Source: Streptomyces antioxidans
GTDB lineage: Bacteria > Actinomycetota > Actinomycetes > Streptomycetales > Streptomycetaceae
NCBI RefSeq assembly: GCF_000968685.2
Contig: NZ_LAKD02000001.1
Span: 1-64,000 of the forward strand
Direction: 5' to 3'
DNA length: 64,000 bases
In this document: in pieces, positions 15,966-24,116 of the stretch
Numbering within the stretch: position 1 is the stretch's first letter
Layout: each line of letters begins with the position of its first letter
Made by a program: the position numbers and the translations under genes
The notes under the pieces: model-generated
The model's input: the letters and a program-made list of their open reading frames with translations, nothing else
Told to the model about the DNA's origin: nothing
Databases searched by the model: none

Positions 15966-16313
15966 ATGCACAGAGTTCTCGTCGTGGAGCACCACCCACT
16001 GGTGTTGAGTGCTCTCGCCGATCTCGTTGTCGAGGAGCCCGGACTGGAGCTATCCGGCATTGCCGGGTCGGCCCGAGAAGCAATTTCTCTGGCCCATCAC
16101 CTGCAACCGGATGTGGTGCTGATCGACGTGGATGAGCCCAGCTGGCAAGCGCAGCGGCTGGTCCGCCTGATCGGCGAACTCCTACCGTCCGCGCGGATTG
16201 TCCGGCTGACCGCAGTCTCCGACCCGCAGATGGAATGTCTGGAATCTCCGACGAACAACCCCAGCGTCCTGAAGACCGCAGTACCCGAATTGCTCAGGAG
16301 CATTACCGAATGA
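15966..16313 (+). CDS. Stand-alone degenerate receiver (REC) domain protein
   Basis: This 115-residue CheY-like receiver has no output domain. The phospho-acceptor Asp54 (VVLIDVDEP) and switch Thr82 (VRLTAV) are present. The acidic pair is reduced to Glu8-His9 (VVEHHPLV), and the conserved Lys of the fifth strand is missing (CLESPTNNPSVL). Metal-dependent phosphorylation is therefore doubtful. An AAGGAGC ribosome site precedes the ATG. Its TGA overlaps the ATG of the GH5 gene (ATGA), so the two proteins are made in a coupled way, an odd partnership for a secreted cellulase. It may be an atypical phosphorylation-independent regulator. Confidence 0.82.
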   Translation: MHRVLVVEHHPLVLSALADLVVEEPGLELSGIAGSAREAISLAHHLQPDVVLIDVDEPSWQAQRLVRLIGELLPSARIVRLTAVSDPQMECLESPTNNPSVLKTAVPELLRSITE

Positions 16314-17578
16314 ATTCCCCCATGGATCAGAACAACGCCCCGACCACCGAGACCAAGCGTGCGCCGCGCCCGCAGCGTCTCCGCTTCGGTATCGCCGCGG
16401 CCGTCGTCGCTGCTGCTGCCGTGGGTGGCACCGTCACCGCCTTCGCGGTGAACGACTCCGATGGCCAGTCGGCCACCACCACCTCGGCCGCCCAGGCCTC
16501 CGGTGCGGGTGCCGAGGGTCCGCTGTCCACCAACAAGAGCGACATCGTCGACTCCGACGGCAAGAAGGTCGTCCTGACCGGTGTGAACTGGTTCGGTTTC
16601 GAGACCGGCACCTACGCGCCGCACGGCCTGTGGACCCGCGGCTGGGAGTCGATGTTGGACCAGATGGCCAAGCAGGGCTTCAACACCCTGCGGCTGCCGT
16701 ACGCGAACGACATGTTCAAGTCGTCCGCCAAGCCCGACGGCATCGACTACCACAAGAACCCCGATCTGAAGGGCCTCACCCCCCAGCAGATCATGGACAA
16801 GATCGTCAAGGGTGCCACCGACCGTGGTATCCGCGTGATCCTGGACCAGCACCGTCCGGACCAGTACGGCCAGAGTGAGCTGTGGCACTCCCAGAGCCTC
16901 TCCGAGAAGCAGTGGATGGACGACTGGGTCAAGCTGGCCAAGCGCTACAAGAACAACGACCGGGTGATCGGCGCCGACCTGCACAATGAGCCGCGTGGCC
17001 AGGCCACGTGGGGCGACGGCAACCCGAAGACCGACTGGCAGCTGGCGGCCACCAAGGCCGGTAACGCCATTCACAAGGTCAACAAGAACTGGCTGGTCTT
17101 CGTCGAGGGCACGGACCGCCACAAGAACGAGCAGTTCTGGTGGGGCGGTGACCTGCAGGGTGTGAAGAAGCACCCGGTGAAGCTCAAGGAGCCGAACAAG
17201 GTCGTCTACTCGGCCCACGACTACGGTCCGGGCGTCTTCAACCAGAACTGGTTCCAGGCGAAGGACTTCCCGAAGAACATGCCCGCCATCTGGGAGAAGC
17301 ACTGGGCGTACATCAAGAAGCAGAACATCGCCCCGCTGCTGCTCGGTGAGTTCGGCGGTAAGAAGACCGCCGGTAAGAGCTCCGAGGCCGTCTGGCAGAA
17401 CGCCCTGATGGACTACCTCAAGAAGCACCAGATCAGCTACACCTACTGGACCTGGAACCCGGACTCGGGCGACACCGGCGGTGTGCTGAAGAACGACTGG
17501 AAGACGATCGACCAGAACAAGATGAAGATGCTGGCCAAGTACCAGACGCCGCTCCTGGAGGCGAAGAAGGGGAAGTAA
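16310..17578 (+). CDS. GH5 endoglucanase (cellulase), exported
   Basis: This 422-residue glycoside hydrolase family 5 enzyme is a retaining beta-glucanase. A basic N terminus and an Ala-rich hydrophobic segment (about 26-47) form a signal or anchor, followed by a Ser/Thr/Ala linker. The catalytic domain (about 75-415) has acid/base Glu227 in LHNEP and nucleophile Glu347 in LLGEFGG. The Arg/His and Trp residues of the active site (LRLP, DQHRPDQYG, YWTWNPDSGD) are intact. The chosen ATG at 16310 has a CAGGAG site eight bases upstream and overlaps the receiver stop. Codon use is enriched in Lys AAG and GGT compared with neighbours, suggesting high expression. A strong terminator follows. Confidence 0.92.
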   Translation: MNSPMDQNNAPTTETKRAPRPQRLRFGIAAAVVAAAAVGGTVTAFAVNDSDGQSATTTSAAQASGAGAEGPLSTNKSDIVDSDGKKVVLTGVNWFGFETGTYAPHGLWTRGWESMLDQMAKQGFNTLRLPYANDMFKSSAKPDGIDYHKNPDLKGLTPQQIMDKIVKGATDRGIRVILDQHRPDQYGQSELWHSQSLSEKQWMDDWVKLAKRYKNNDRVIGADLHNEPRGQATWGDGNPKTDWQLAATKAGNAIHKVNKNWLVFVEGTDRHKNEQFWWGGDLQGVKKHPVKLKEPNKVVYSAHDYGPGVFNQNWFQAKDFPKNMPAIWEKHWAYIKKQNIAPLLLGEFGGKKTAGKSSEAVWQNALMDYLKKHQISYTYWTWNPDSGDTGGVLKNDWKTIDQNKMKMLAKYQTPLLEAKKGK

Positions 17579-17642
17579 GTCGGAGTACCCCCTTCGGTAC
17601 ACCGCCGATGACCACATAGCTGATCACGGCGTTGGCGAGCAG

Positions 17643-17690
17643 CGAGGGCCCGCAGGCAGTGCCGCCTGCGGGCCCTCGTCTGGTGTTTTT
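17643..17690 (+). terminator. Rho-independent terminator after GH5 gene
   Basis: A 15-bp perfect stem (CGAGGGCCCGCAGGC and its complement) with a 6-base loop is followed shortly by TTTTT. It lies 65 bases past the GH5 stop. Confidence 0.88.
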
Positions 17691-17783
17691 CCCCGGAAGG
17701 GAAGCGGGGCGGCCGCCCGGTGGGTTTCCTTCCCGGGCCGCGGACCGCGCCCGCGGACCGGCCCCCCACCCCCAGGGAGGCCG

Positions 17784-18584
17784 ATGATGAAGCCCCGTCC
17801 GGCGACCGGCCGGTTGCTCTTCCCGCTGGCCGCACTCGCCGTGATCCTGGCCGATCAGCTGAGCAAGGCGATGGCGCTGGCCGCCTGGAGCGGCACCGTG
17901 GGGCCGCAGGCCCGGTTCGGGCCGTTCTGCGCACTGCTGGTGCGCAACACCGGGGTGGCCTTCGGCCTGGGCCAGAGCCGTCCCGCGCTGATCGTGGTGA
18001 TCACGCTCGCGGGCGCGGTGGCCACGCTGGGCGCGGCCGGTGTGGGGCTGCGGGTCCGCGGCCGGGGCGCGGCGCTGGGCCTGGGGCTGATCGCGGGGGG
18101 AGCGACGGGCAACGGTGCCGACCGGATGATCCGGTCGCCGGGCCCGCTGCGCGGCGCCGTCATCGACTGGATCACGCTGGACGCCCGCGGGCCGGTCTTC
18201 AACCTCGCCGATGTGGCCCTGCTCACCGGGACCCTGCTCACCGCGGCCCTGCTGCTGCGCAGGACCTCGCGGGCGGCCGAGAGGGACGTCGCGCTGCCCG
18301 CCCCTGGCGCGGGCGCCCCGGACACGAGCGCCCCGGGCACGGCCCCCGATCCGGTGGCCCTCAGCCTCCCGCCTTGTGCACCGCGCCCCGATCGGCGTCC
18401 CGATCCGCCCCCGCCGCCCTCCCGGGAACCGTCTCCGTCGGCAAGGCCCCGTTCGGCACCGTCTCCGTCGGCACCGTCCCGTTCGGCACCGTCTCCGTCC
18501 CCGGGATCGGCTCCTGCGGCGCCCCCTCCGCCCCCGCCGGCTCCCGGCTCTCCCGCTCCGCGAGGGACTCCGCGAAGTCCCTGA
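17784..18584 (+). CDS. lspA: Signal peptidase II (LspA) homologue with long Pro/Ser tail
   Basis: This is an aspartic membrane protease that would cut signal peptides from diacylglyceryl-prolipoproteins. Family motifs are present: ADQLSK (helix 1), NTGVAFGL, GNGADRM with Asp113, and FNLADVALL with catalytic Asp143. Four transmembrane helices fill residues 10-160. LspA proteins usually end near residue 170-200. Here the frame continues to residue 266 through a Pro/Ser/Ala-rich tail that lies antisense to the anti-sigma gene for 224 bases, and the tail may simply be a consequence of shared repeat DNA. An AGGGAGG ribosome site precedes the start. It is probably not the main housekeeping copy, because it sits apart from ileS/rluD-type genes (inference). 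Confidence 0.85.
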   Translation: MMKPRPATGRLLFPLAALAVILADQLSKAMALAAWSGTVGPQARFGPFCALLVRNTGVAFGLGQSRPALIVVITLAGAVATLGAAGVGLRVRGRGAALGLGLIAGGATGNGADRMIRSPGPLRGAVIDWITLDARGPVFNLADVALLTGTLLTAALLLRRTSRAAERDVALPAPGAGAPDTSAPGTAPDPVALSLPPCAPRPDRRPDPPPPPSREPSPSARPRSAPSPSAPSRSAPSPSPGSAPAAPPPPPPAPGSPAPRGTPRSP

Positions 18585-18846
18585 GCCGGTCGAGCACCGC
18601 CTCGTCGATCGTCGCGTGAGCGGCAAGCGCCTCGCTGATCCGCTGGTAGACGGCGAGCTCCCGGGCGCAGCGGTGGCACTCGGCCACATGGGTGCGGACC
18701 CGGGCCGCGGCCGGTGCGTCCAGTTCCCCGTCCAGATACGACTGGAGCATCGGGGCGCCCAGGGGACATCGCGCGGTCCAGAGCCGTCCGGTGGTCTGCG
18801 TGGTCCCCGTGGTGCGCGTCCGCCGCCACCATGTCCATCTGCTCAT
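18361..18846 (-). CDS. Zinc-finger anti-sigma factor (zf-HC2), cognate of the ECF sigma at 18843
   Basis: This 161-residue protein carries the ZAS-type motif HVAECHRCAREL at about residues 53-64 after a typical MLQSYLDGELDAPAAARV helix. No transmembrane helix is evident, so it is a soluble anti-sigma factor. The C-terminal half is low complexity with a 10-residue repeat built on TVPTETVPNG. The start ATG overlaps the sigma stop (ATGA), the usual layout for coupled ECF sigma/anti-sigma pairs. The first 20 residues (MSRWTWWRRTRTTGTTQTTG) are unusual and Arg/Thr/Trp-rich. The repeat DNA doubles as coding sequence for the LspA tail on the other strand. Confidence 0.85.
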   Translation of the reverse strand: MSRWTWWRRTRTTGTTQTTGRLWTARCPLGAPMLQSYLDGELDAPAAARVRTHVAECHRCARELAVYQRISEALAAHATIDEAVLDRLRDFAESLAERESREPAGAEGAPQEPIPGTETVPNGTVPTETVPNGALPTETVPGRAAGADRDADRGAVHKAGG

Positions 18847-19388
18847 GCGCCACCTCGCTCCGATTCCACTCCCGCGGCCAGCAGCTGGTTCCGGATCCGC
18901 TTGCGCGCCCGGTGCAGCCTGCTCATCACCGTCCCCTTGGGGACGTCCAGCACCTGTGCGGCCTCCGCGTACGACAGCCCGTCCACATGCACCAGCCGCA
19001 CCACCTGCTGGTCCCGCAGCGGAAGCGCCGTGAACGCGGCGTCCACGGCCTCGTCGAACGTCGTGTCCACCACCAGCTCCTCCGGCGTCGCGTCCCGGGC
19101 CGGGACCAGCCGCTCCAGCTCCGTGTCCGGATCGTCGAGCAGCCGGGGGCGGCGCTGGCGGCGGCGGCTGACCTCCGCGTGCCGCATGATCGTCAGCAGC
19201 CAGGCCCGTGGATGTCTCCCGTCAAAACGGCCGACTGCCCGGTACGCCCGTAGTAACGTGTCCTGCACGAGATCCTCGGCGTCGGCTCGCTGGGTGGTCA
19301 GTGACATGGCCACGCGCAGCAGCACCTCGACCTCGGGCAGCACATACTGAGCGAACATGCGCTGCTGATGGGCCTCCGGGTCAGCCAC
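18843..19388 (-). CDS. ECF RNA polymerase sigma factor
   Basis: This 181-residue ECF sigma factor has region 2 (VEVLLRVAMSLTTQRADAEDLVQDTLLRAYRAVGRFDGRHPRAWLLTIMRH) and region 4 (LPLRDQQVVRLVHVDGLSYAEAAQVLDVPKGTVMSRLHRARKRIR). The GTG of VADPEAHQQ is chosen because GAGGAGG lies six bases upstream; a longer ATG start at 19436 lacks a ribosome site. It is coupled to the zf-HC2 anti-sigma gene downstream (ATGA overlap), so release from that partner likely controls it. Regulon and stress signal are unknown. Confidence 0.9.
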   Translation of the reverse strand: MADPEAHQQRMFAQYVLPEVEVLLRVAMSLTTQRADAEDLVQDTLLRAYRAVGRFDGRHPRAWLLTIMRHAEVSRRRQRRPRLLDDPDTELERLVPARDATPEELVVDTTFDEAVDAAFTALPLRDQQVVRLVHVDGLSYAEAAQVLDVPKGTVMSRLHRARKRIRNQLLAAGVESERGGA

Positions 19389-19572
19389 GGGGTGCCTCCT
19401 CGGATCCGGATCCCCCGGGGACGCGAAGCACGACATATCACACTCTGTGTAACATCTCGCTCACCGCGCCGCATGGGTTGATCGGCGATCCGAGTGGCAG
19501 GCCAGAGGTTCGTGGCGGTTCAGCCGTTCGTGGCAGGGCAGGCGCTCAAGGAGACCGGGCGCCCGGAGAAGG

Positions 19573-20385
19573 TCAGACGTTCAGGGACACCAGGCGCTTT
19601 CCCTCGGCCGTACGGACCTCGAAGCGTTCGATGTCGGAGCGCTTCATGCCCGCGCCGCCGTGCGCCCACAGCGGATCTCTCGCCTCCGCCTTGGGGCTGT
19701 CCGCGATCCCGTAGCCCCACTTGGGCACGGACCAGGTCACCATCGTCTGCTCATGGCCGTCCTTGGAGACCGCGATCAGGCTGCAGTCCAGGGGGCCTTT
19801 GAGGTTCTTCAGCCGGAGGACGGCGTTGGTGCCCCACATCTTGTCCTCCAGCGCGACCGCCGCGCTCACCTTGGTCTCCGGGTCGGTGCCCCGCACCTTG
19901 TCGGGCATTCCGGCGAAGAGCGCGCTCTCGCTGGGGGAGGCCGTGACGGAGCCGTCCGAGCCGCCGGAGGTGACCGCGATCGTGCCGACCGGGCCGCCGA
20001 CGATCAGCACGGCCGCCGCCGCGACCAGGTAGAGCCCGCGCCGCCGCCGCTTGGCGCGGGACGCGGCGGCCTCGCCGACCATCCGGTTGAACAGGGCGGG
20101 CCCTGGGCGCGCGGTAAGGGTCTCGATGGCGTTGGCAGTGGCGCTGAGGGCAAGCGGGGTGTGGCCGGTGAGCTGGGTCCGCCCGGGGCTGCCGTGGATC
20201 CCGGGGACGTCGGCGGCCAGATCGGCCAGCAGCGGCTCCAGTCCGGTCAGCTCGTCCAGCTGCCGTCCGCACCGGTCGCAACCGGCCAGATGCTCCTCGA
20301 AATAGGTGGCGTCCGCCTCGTCGAGCACGCCGAGCACATACGCGCCAACGGCGTCATGTCCCGGGTGGTGCGTCTGCGCTGTCAT
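19573..20385 (-). CDS. Transmembrane zinc-finger anti-sigma factor
   Basis: This 270-residue protein has an N-terminal zf-HC2 motif (HLAGCDRCGRQL, about residues 32-43) preceded by DAVGAYVLGVLDEADATYFEEHL. A linker, one membrane helix (about 116-141, GLYLVAAAAVLIVGGPVGTIAV) and an external domain of about 125 residues follow. The external part resembles the anti-sigma-K/RskA-type C-terminal region only loosely. It should hold the ECF factor encoded upstream at the membrane and sense an extracytoplasmic signal. The ATG overlaps the sigma stop. Confidence 0.87.
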   Translation of the reverse strand: MTAQTHHPGHDAVGAYVLGVLDEADATYFEEHLAGCDRCGRQLDELTGLEPLLADLAADVPGIHGSPGRTQLTGHTPLALSATANAIETLTARPGPALFNRMVGEAAASRAKRRRRGLYLVAAAAVLIVGGPVGTIAVTSGGSDGSVTASPSESALFAGMPDKVRGTDPETKVSAAVALEDKMWGTNAVLRLKNLKGPLDCSLIAVSKDGHEQTMVTWSVPKWGYGIADSPKAEARDPLWAHGGAGMKRSDIERFEVRTAEGKRLVSLNV

Positions 20386-20942
20386 GCCGTCACTCCTCTC
20401 TCCTCGAGCGCGAGCTTCATCGAGCGCAGCGCGTAGAAGACCCGGGACCGTACCGTCCCGCTGGGTATGCCGAGGGTCTGGGCCGCCTCATTGACGGTCC
20501 GCCCCTTGAAGTAGGTCTCGACCAGCACCTCGCGATGGGCGTCGCTGAGGTCCTGCATCGCGTCGGTCAGGGTCATGAGCCGCAGTGCACGGTCGATCTC
20601 GTCCTCCGCGGGCATGAGTTCCAACGGGGAGGGGTCGACCTCCTGCGGCCGGGCCTGCCGACTGCGGTGTCCGTCGATCACGATCCGCCGGGCGACGGTG
20701 ACCAGCCAGGGCCGGATGGAGCCGGTGGCCCGGGACAGCTGGTCGGCGTTCCGCCAGGCGCGCACCAGGGTCTCCTGGACGACGTCCTCCGCACGGTGCC
20801 GGTCGCCCGCGACCAGACGCAGTACGAACGCGAGCAACGGCCCGGCGTGCTCCTGGTAGAGCGCGCGCATGAGTTGCTCATCCGGCGTACCGCGCCTGGA
20901 TCTTGACGGACGCTCATCGGCCACGGCGGCGTCGTCGTGCAC
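20382..20942 (-). CDS. ECF RNA polymerase sigma factor
   Basis: This 186-residue ECF sigma factor has region 2 (LYQEHAGPLLAFVLRLVAGDRHRAEDVVQETLVRAWRN) and region 4 (LSDAHREVLVETYFKGRTVNEAAQTLGIPSGTVRSRVFYALRSMK). It looks like the SigL/SigK-related group common in actinobacteria. The GTG start (VHDDAAVADERPS) is chosen because CTGGAGG lies six bases upstream; longer frames up to 20981 have no site. It is coupled with the membrane anti-sigma gene by an ATGA overlap. Confidence 0.9.
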   Translation of the reverse strand: MHDDAAVADERPSRSRRGTPDEQLMRALYQEHAGPLLAFVLRLVAGDRHRAEDVVQETLVRAWRNADQLSRATGSIRPWLVTVARRIVIDGHRSRQARPQEVDPSPLELMPAEDEIDRALRLMTLTDAMQDLSDAHREVLVETYFKGRTVNEAAQTLGIPSGTVRSRVFYALRSMKLALEERGVTA

Positions 20943-21156
20943 CTGAACCTCCAGGACCTGACCTGAGTTGGACAACATCAACGGACGACTCCCGGTCTGA
21001 GCCCCGGGGGGGATCGGCGGCCATGTCGGCCTCTTCCCCCTTCACTACGCACGGGGGGAGGCAGCCGCTCAACGCGTCGCGAAGAATTTCCGGTCAGGGT
21101 CAGGGTCAGGGTCAGGTGTCGTGGATCAGGCGCCGGGTGCTACGGGCGCGGAAGGG
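20943..21156. other. Intergenic region with GGTCAG hexamer repeats
   Basis: This gap of about 214 bases lies between the ECF operon promoter and the end of the MreB-like gene. It contains four tandem GGTCAG hexamers at 21092-21115. No gene is supported. The repeats lie 41 bases past the MreB-like stop on the minus strand, and no function is evident. Confidence 0.5.
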
Positions 21157-22203
21157 TCAGGAGACCATCGCGTCCAGCACCAGGGGCTGCACCTTGCCGT
21201 CGAGCATCGCGCCCAGCCCCTCGACCGCGCAGACGTCGGGGTGGTCGGCGATGCTCAGCGGCATCCCGGTGGCCTCGCGCAGCATCGTGTCGAACCCGGG
21301 CAGCGTCGCGCTGCCGCCCGCCAGCATGATGCCGCGGTCGGCGAGGTCGGCCACCAGATCGGGCGGACAGCGGCGCAGCACCGTGCCGATGGCGTCCAGC
21401 ACCCCGGTGAGCGGGGTGCGGATGGCGGTCCGTACGCCCTCGACATCGATCCGTACGGTCCGGGCGAGCCCCGTGGCCACGTCCCGGCCGTGCACCTCGG
21501 TGCTCTGCACGGTCTGGGTGCCGTCCGCGCCGCCCGTGGTGTCCTTGACGATCAGATGCAGCGGGCGGACGGCCTGGCTGGGCAGCATCAGGGCGTGCTC
21601 GTTGCGCAGGTGCTGGATGACGGCGTGGTCCACGGTCTCGCCGCCCACCGGCACCCGCTCGGCGGCCACGATCGAGCCCAGCGACAGGACGGCGACCTGG
21701 GTGGTGGCCGCGCCGCACACCACGATCATCGTCGCCTCGGGCCGTTCCACCGGCAGACCGCAGCCCACGGCGGCGGCGATCAGGGCGTCCACCAGCTCGA
21801 CCCGCTTGGCGCCGATCCCGGTGAGCGTTTCCATGGCGGCGCGCCGGGCGAGCGGATCGGCGTCGTGCTGGACGCAGACGGCGGCGCTCACCAGCGGACG
21901 GCGCCGCCAGGCGCGCCGCAGCTTGTTGCCCAGCAGCAGCCGCAGCATCCGCTGGGCCATCTCGATGTCCACGACGGTGCCGTTGGAGACCGGCCGGACC
22001 ACCCGGATGTGGGCGGGCGTCCGCCCGGTCATCCGCTGTGCCAGCGTGCCGACCGCGATCAGCCCGCCGGTGTGGGTGTTCACGGCGGCCACGGTCGGCT
22101 CGTCGACGATGAGGCCGGTGCGCCTGAGGTAGACGCGGGTCCTGGCCGCGCCGAGGTCGACGGCGATGGAGCAGCGGCGCAGTGCCTCGAGGCTGATGGT
22201 CAT
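21157..22203 (-). CDS. MreB-like actin homologue
   Basis: This 348-residue protein is of the MreB/Mbl actin family. Visible blocks are the phosphate-1 loop (IAVDLGAARTRVYL), VRPVSNGTVVDIEMAQRMLR, the phosphate-2 region (IVVCGAATTQVAVLSLG) and the adenosine-binding MLAGGSATLPGFDTML. The usual DLGTANTL and DIGGGT cores are relaxed (DLGAARTR, VCGAATTQ), so nucleotide handling may differ. Streptomyces carry a true mreB in the mre cluster and a divergent Mbl involved in spore wall assembly; this one stands outside an mreBCD cluster. The ATG at 22203 follows the next gene by about 225 bases. Confidence 0.8.
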   Translation of the reverse strand: MTISLEALRRCSIAVDLGAARTRVYLRRTGLIVDEPTVAAVNTHTGGLIAVGTLAQRMTGRTPAHIRVVRPVSNGTVVDIEMAQRMLRLLLGNKLRRAWRRRPLVSAAVCVQHDADPLARRAAMETLTGIGAKRVELVDALIAAAVGCGLPVERPEATMIVVCGAATTQVAVLSLGSIVAAERVPVGGETVDHAVIQHLRNEHALMLPSQAVRPLHLIVKDTTGGADGTQTVQSTEVHGRDVATGLARTVRIDVEGVRTAIRTPLTGVLDAIGTVLRRCPPDLVADLADRGIMLAGGSATLPGFDTMLREATGMPLSIADHPDVCAVEGLGAMLDGKVQPLVLDAMVS

Positions 22204-22427
22204 GGCAGGTCTCCCTGTGGGCGGCGTGGCGGGCCGCCGCCCGGCGGCCCTCCGCTCTCATCGTGTGGGGATGATCAGGTCCGCTGCCCGTGGGGCTGAG
22301 CCGGTCGGGGGAGCGATTGCCCCGCTGGGCCCCGCGCGGTGGCTCCGTGCGGCCCGCGACTCCCGGCAGGGCGCGCCCCCGGGGCGGGAGAGGCGCGCCC
22401 CCGGGCGGGAGACAGGGCCCCTGCCGT
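22204..22427. repeat. Intergenic region with duplicated GC-rich 21-22-mer
   Basis: This gap of 224 bases has no supported gene. A GC-rich unit beginning GGCGCGCCCCCGGG and ending CGGGAGA is duplicated head to tail at about 22370-22413, just downstream of the PolA-like stop (minus strand). The repeat could affect 3' end formation, but no clear hairpin-plus-U-tract terminator is present. Confidence 0.5.
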
Positions 22428-24116
22428 CTATTTCGCGTCCGCGTAGCACTCCACCGCCGCCATGGTGAAGGGGAACCGGACCGGGGTCGGTCCGAAGGCG
22501 ATGCGCCCGGCCGTCCCGCCCGCCTCGGCGATCGCCTCCCGGACCGCGTCGGTCTCGTCCTCGGGGCAGTGCACGATCACCTCGTCGTGCTGGAAGAAGA
22601 CGATCTCCGCGCGCAGCCCTGCCCCGGTCAGCGACCGCCGCAGCGCGGCCAGCATCAGCAGGGCCCAGTCGGCGGCGCTGCCCTGCACCACGAAGTTCCG
22701 GGTGAAGCGGCCCCGGGCGCGGGCGCCCGCCGTGCTGCCGTACGACGGCTCCTCCTGGTCCCGCGGCAGCCCCGCCTCGTCGGCCGTCTCCTCGGCGGCG
22801 CCGCCCGCGGGCGGGCAGGTGCGGCCCAGCCAGGTGCGCACCAGCCGGCCCTCCTCGCCCGCGCGGGCCGCCTCGTCCACGTACGCCACCGCCGCCGGGA
22901 AGCGCCGCCGCAGGGCCGCGAGGTGCTTCAGGCCGTCGCCGGAGGTCTGGCCGTACACCGCGCCGAGCAGCGCCAGCTTGGCCTGGTCGCGCTGACCGGA
23001 GAAGGCGCGGTCGGACAGCGTCGCGTACAGGTCCCGGCCGCTGCCCGCGACCTCCATCAGCCCGGGGTCGCGGGAGATCGCGGCGAGCACCCGGGGCTCC
23101 ATCTGGTCGGCGTCGGCCACCACCAGCCGCCACCCCGGATCGGCCACCACCGCGCGCCGCACCACCTTGGGGATCTGGAGCGCCCCGCCGCCGTGGGTGG
23201 TCCAGCGGCCGGAGACGGTGCCGCCGGGCAGGTACTCGGGGCGGAAGCGGCCCTCCCGCACCCAGGACTGGAGCCAGGCCCAGCCGTGGGCGGTGTGCAG
23301 CCGGTAGAGCTTCTTGTAAGCCAGCAGCGGCTCCACGGCGGGGTGGTCGATCCGCTCCAGCTCCCAGGCGCGGGTCGAGCCCACGGCGATGCCCGCGCGG
23401 GCGAACGCCCTGACGACCTCGGCGGGCAGATCGGGCCGCACCCGGGTGCCGAAGGCGCGGGAGACCTCGTCGGCCAGCTCGGCCAGGCGCCGCGGCTCCA
23501 GACCGCCCGGATAGCGCTCGCCCAGCAGCTCGTCCAGCAGCTCCCGGTGGCGATCGGCCCGCCAGGGCACCCCGGCGCGCCGCATCTCGGCGGCGATCAG
23601 CATCCCGGCCGACTCGGCGGTGGTCAGCAGCCGCATCCGGTCCGGGTGCTCGGCCGCGTCCGTACGGACCAGCTGGCCCGCGTACACCCCCAGCAGCGCG
23701 TCCAGCGGATCGGTGCCCGGCGGCAGCGGCGGCGGACCGGGCTCGAACAGCGACGGCTGGCCCCCGGCCGCCCGGGGCGGCGGATCCTCGGGGACGGGCA
23801 GCCCGCGCGGCCGCGCCCAGGCGGCGGCGAGCGAACGCGGTGCGCCGGAGCGCCCCTCATGGCCCAGGAGCAGCGCCTCGGCCGCCTCGATGTCATAGGC
23901 CCGCTCGACCCGCACCCCGGCGGCCAGCAGCCGTGGATAGACCTCGGCGGTAGACCGCCACACCCACCGGTCGGCGTCGGGGCGGGACCGCACGGCCTCG
24001 GCGATCCCGCCCTGCTCCGCCGTGACCTCGACGACCGGTCCGGCGGCCCTTCCCCCGGGGTCGAGCGGGCAGAGACGAACACCCCCGTGGTCCGTCTCCG
24101 CCGCCGCCCATCTCAT
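22428..24116 (-). CDS. PolA-family DNA polymerase with inactive-looking exonuclease domain
   Basis: This 562-residue family A polymerase is of the type often labelled bifunctional 3'-5' exonuclease/DNA polymerase in actinobacteria. The N-terminal domain (1-170) lacks the DxE exonuclease signature and carries a Pro-rich linker. Palm and finger motifs are A: VVADADQMEPRVLA (Asp and gate Glu kept, Tyr-Ser changed), B: RDQAKLALLGAVYGQTSG (Arg and Lys kept, the usual Phe of the O-helix replaced by Leu) and C: FFQHDEVIVH (His-Asp-Glu kept). It is much shorter than housekeeping Pol I and has no 5' nuclease. The start is set at MRWAAAETDHGG; upstream residues look non-coding. A repair or translesion role is inferred. 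Confidence 0.85.
   Translation of the reverse strand: MRWAAAETDHGGVRLCPLDPGGRAAGPVVEVTAEQGGIAEAVRSRPDADRWVWRSTAEVYPRLLAAGVRVERAYDIEAAEALLLGHEGRSGAPRSLAAAWARPRGLPVPEDPPPRAAGGQPSLFEPGPPPLPPGTDPLDALLGVYAGQLVRTDAAEHPDRMRLLTTAESAGMLIAAEMRRAGVPWRADRHRELLDELLGERYPGGLEPRRLAELADEVSRAFGTRVRPDLPAEVVRAFARAGIAVGSTRAWELERIDHPAVEPLLAYKKLYRLHTAHGWAWLQSWVREGRFRPEYLPGGTVSGRWTTHGGGALQIPKVVRRAVVADPGWRLVVADADQMEPRVLAAISRDPGLMEVAGSGRDLYATLSDRAFSGQRDQAKLALLGAVYGQTSGDGLKHLAALRRRFPAAVAYVDEAARAGEEGRLVRTWLGRTCPPAGGAAEETADEAGLPRDQEEPSYGSTAGARARGRFTRNFVVQGSAADWALLMLAALRRSLTGAGLRAEIVFFQHDEVIVHCPEDETDAVREAIAEAGGTAGRIAFGPTPVRFPFTMAAVECYADAK

Noticed and set aside
17784..18584. Reading the LspA frame as a novel fusion protein
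   Set aside because: The extra 90 residues have no domain and lie antisense to a repeat in the anti-sigma gene. It is treated as a tail of uncertain reality.
21092..21115. GGTCAG hexamers as a CRISPR or telomere-like repeat
   Set aside because: Only four perfect hexamers without spacers are present. This is a simple tandem repeat with no associated genes.
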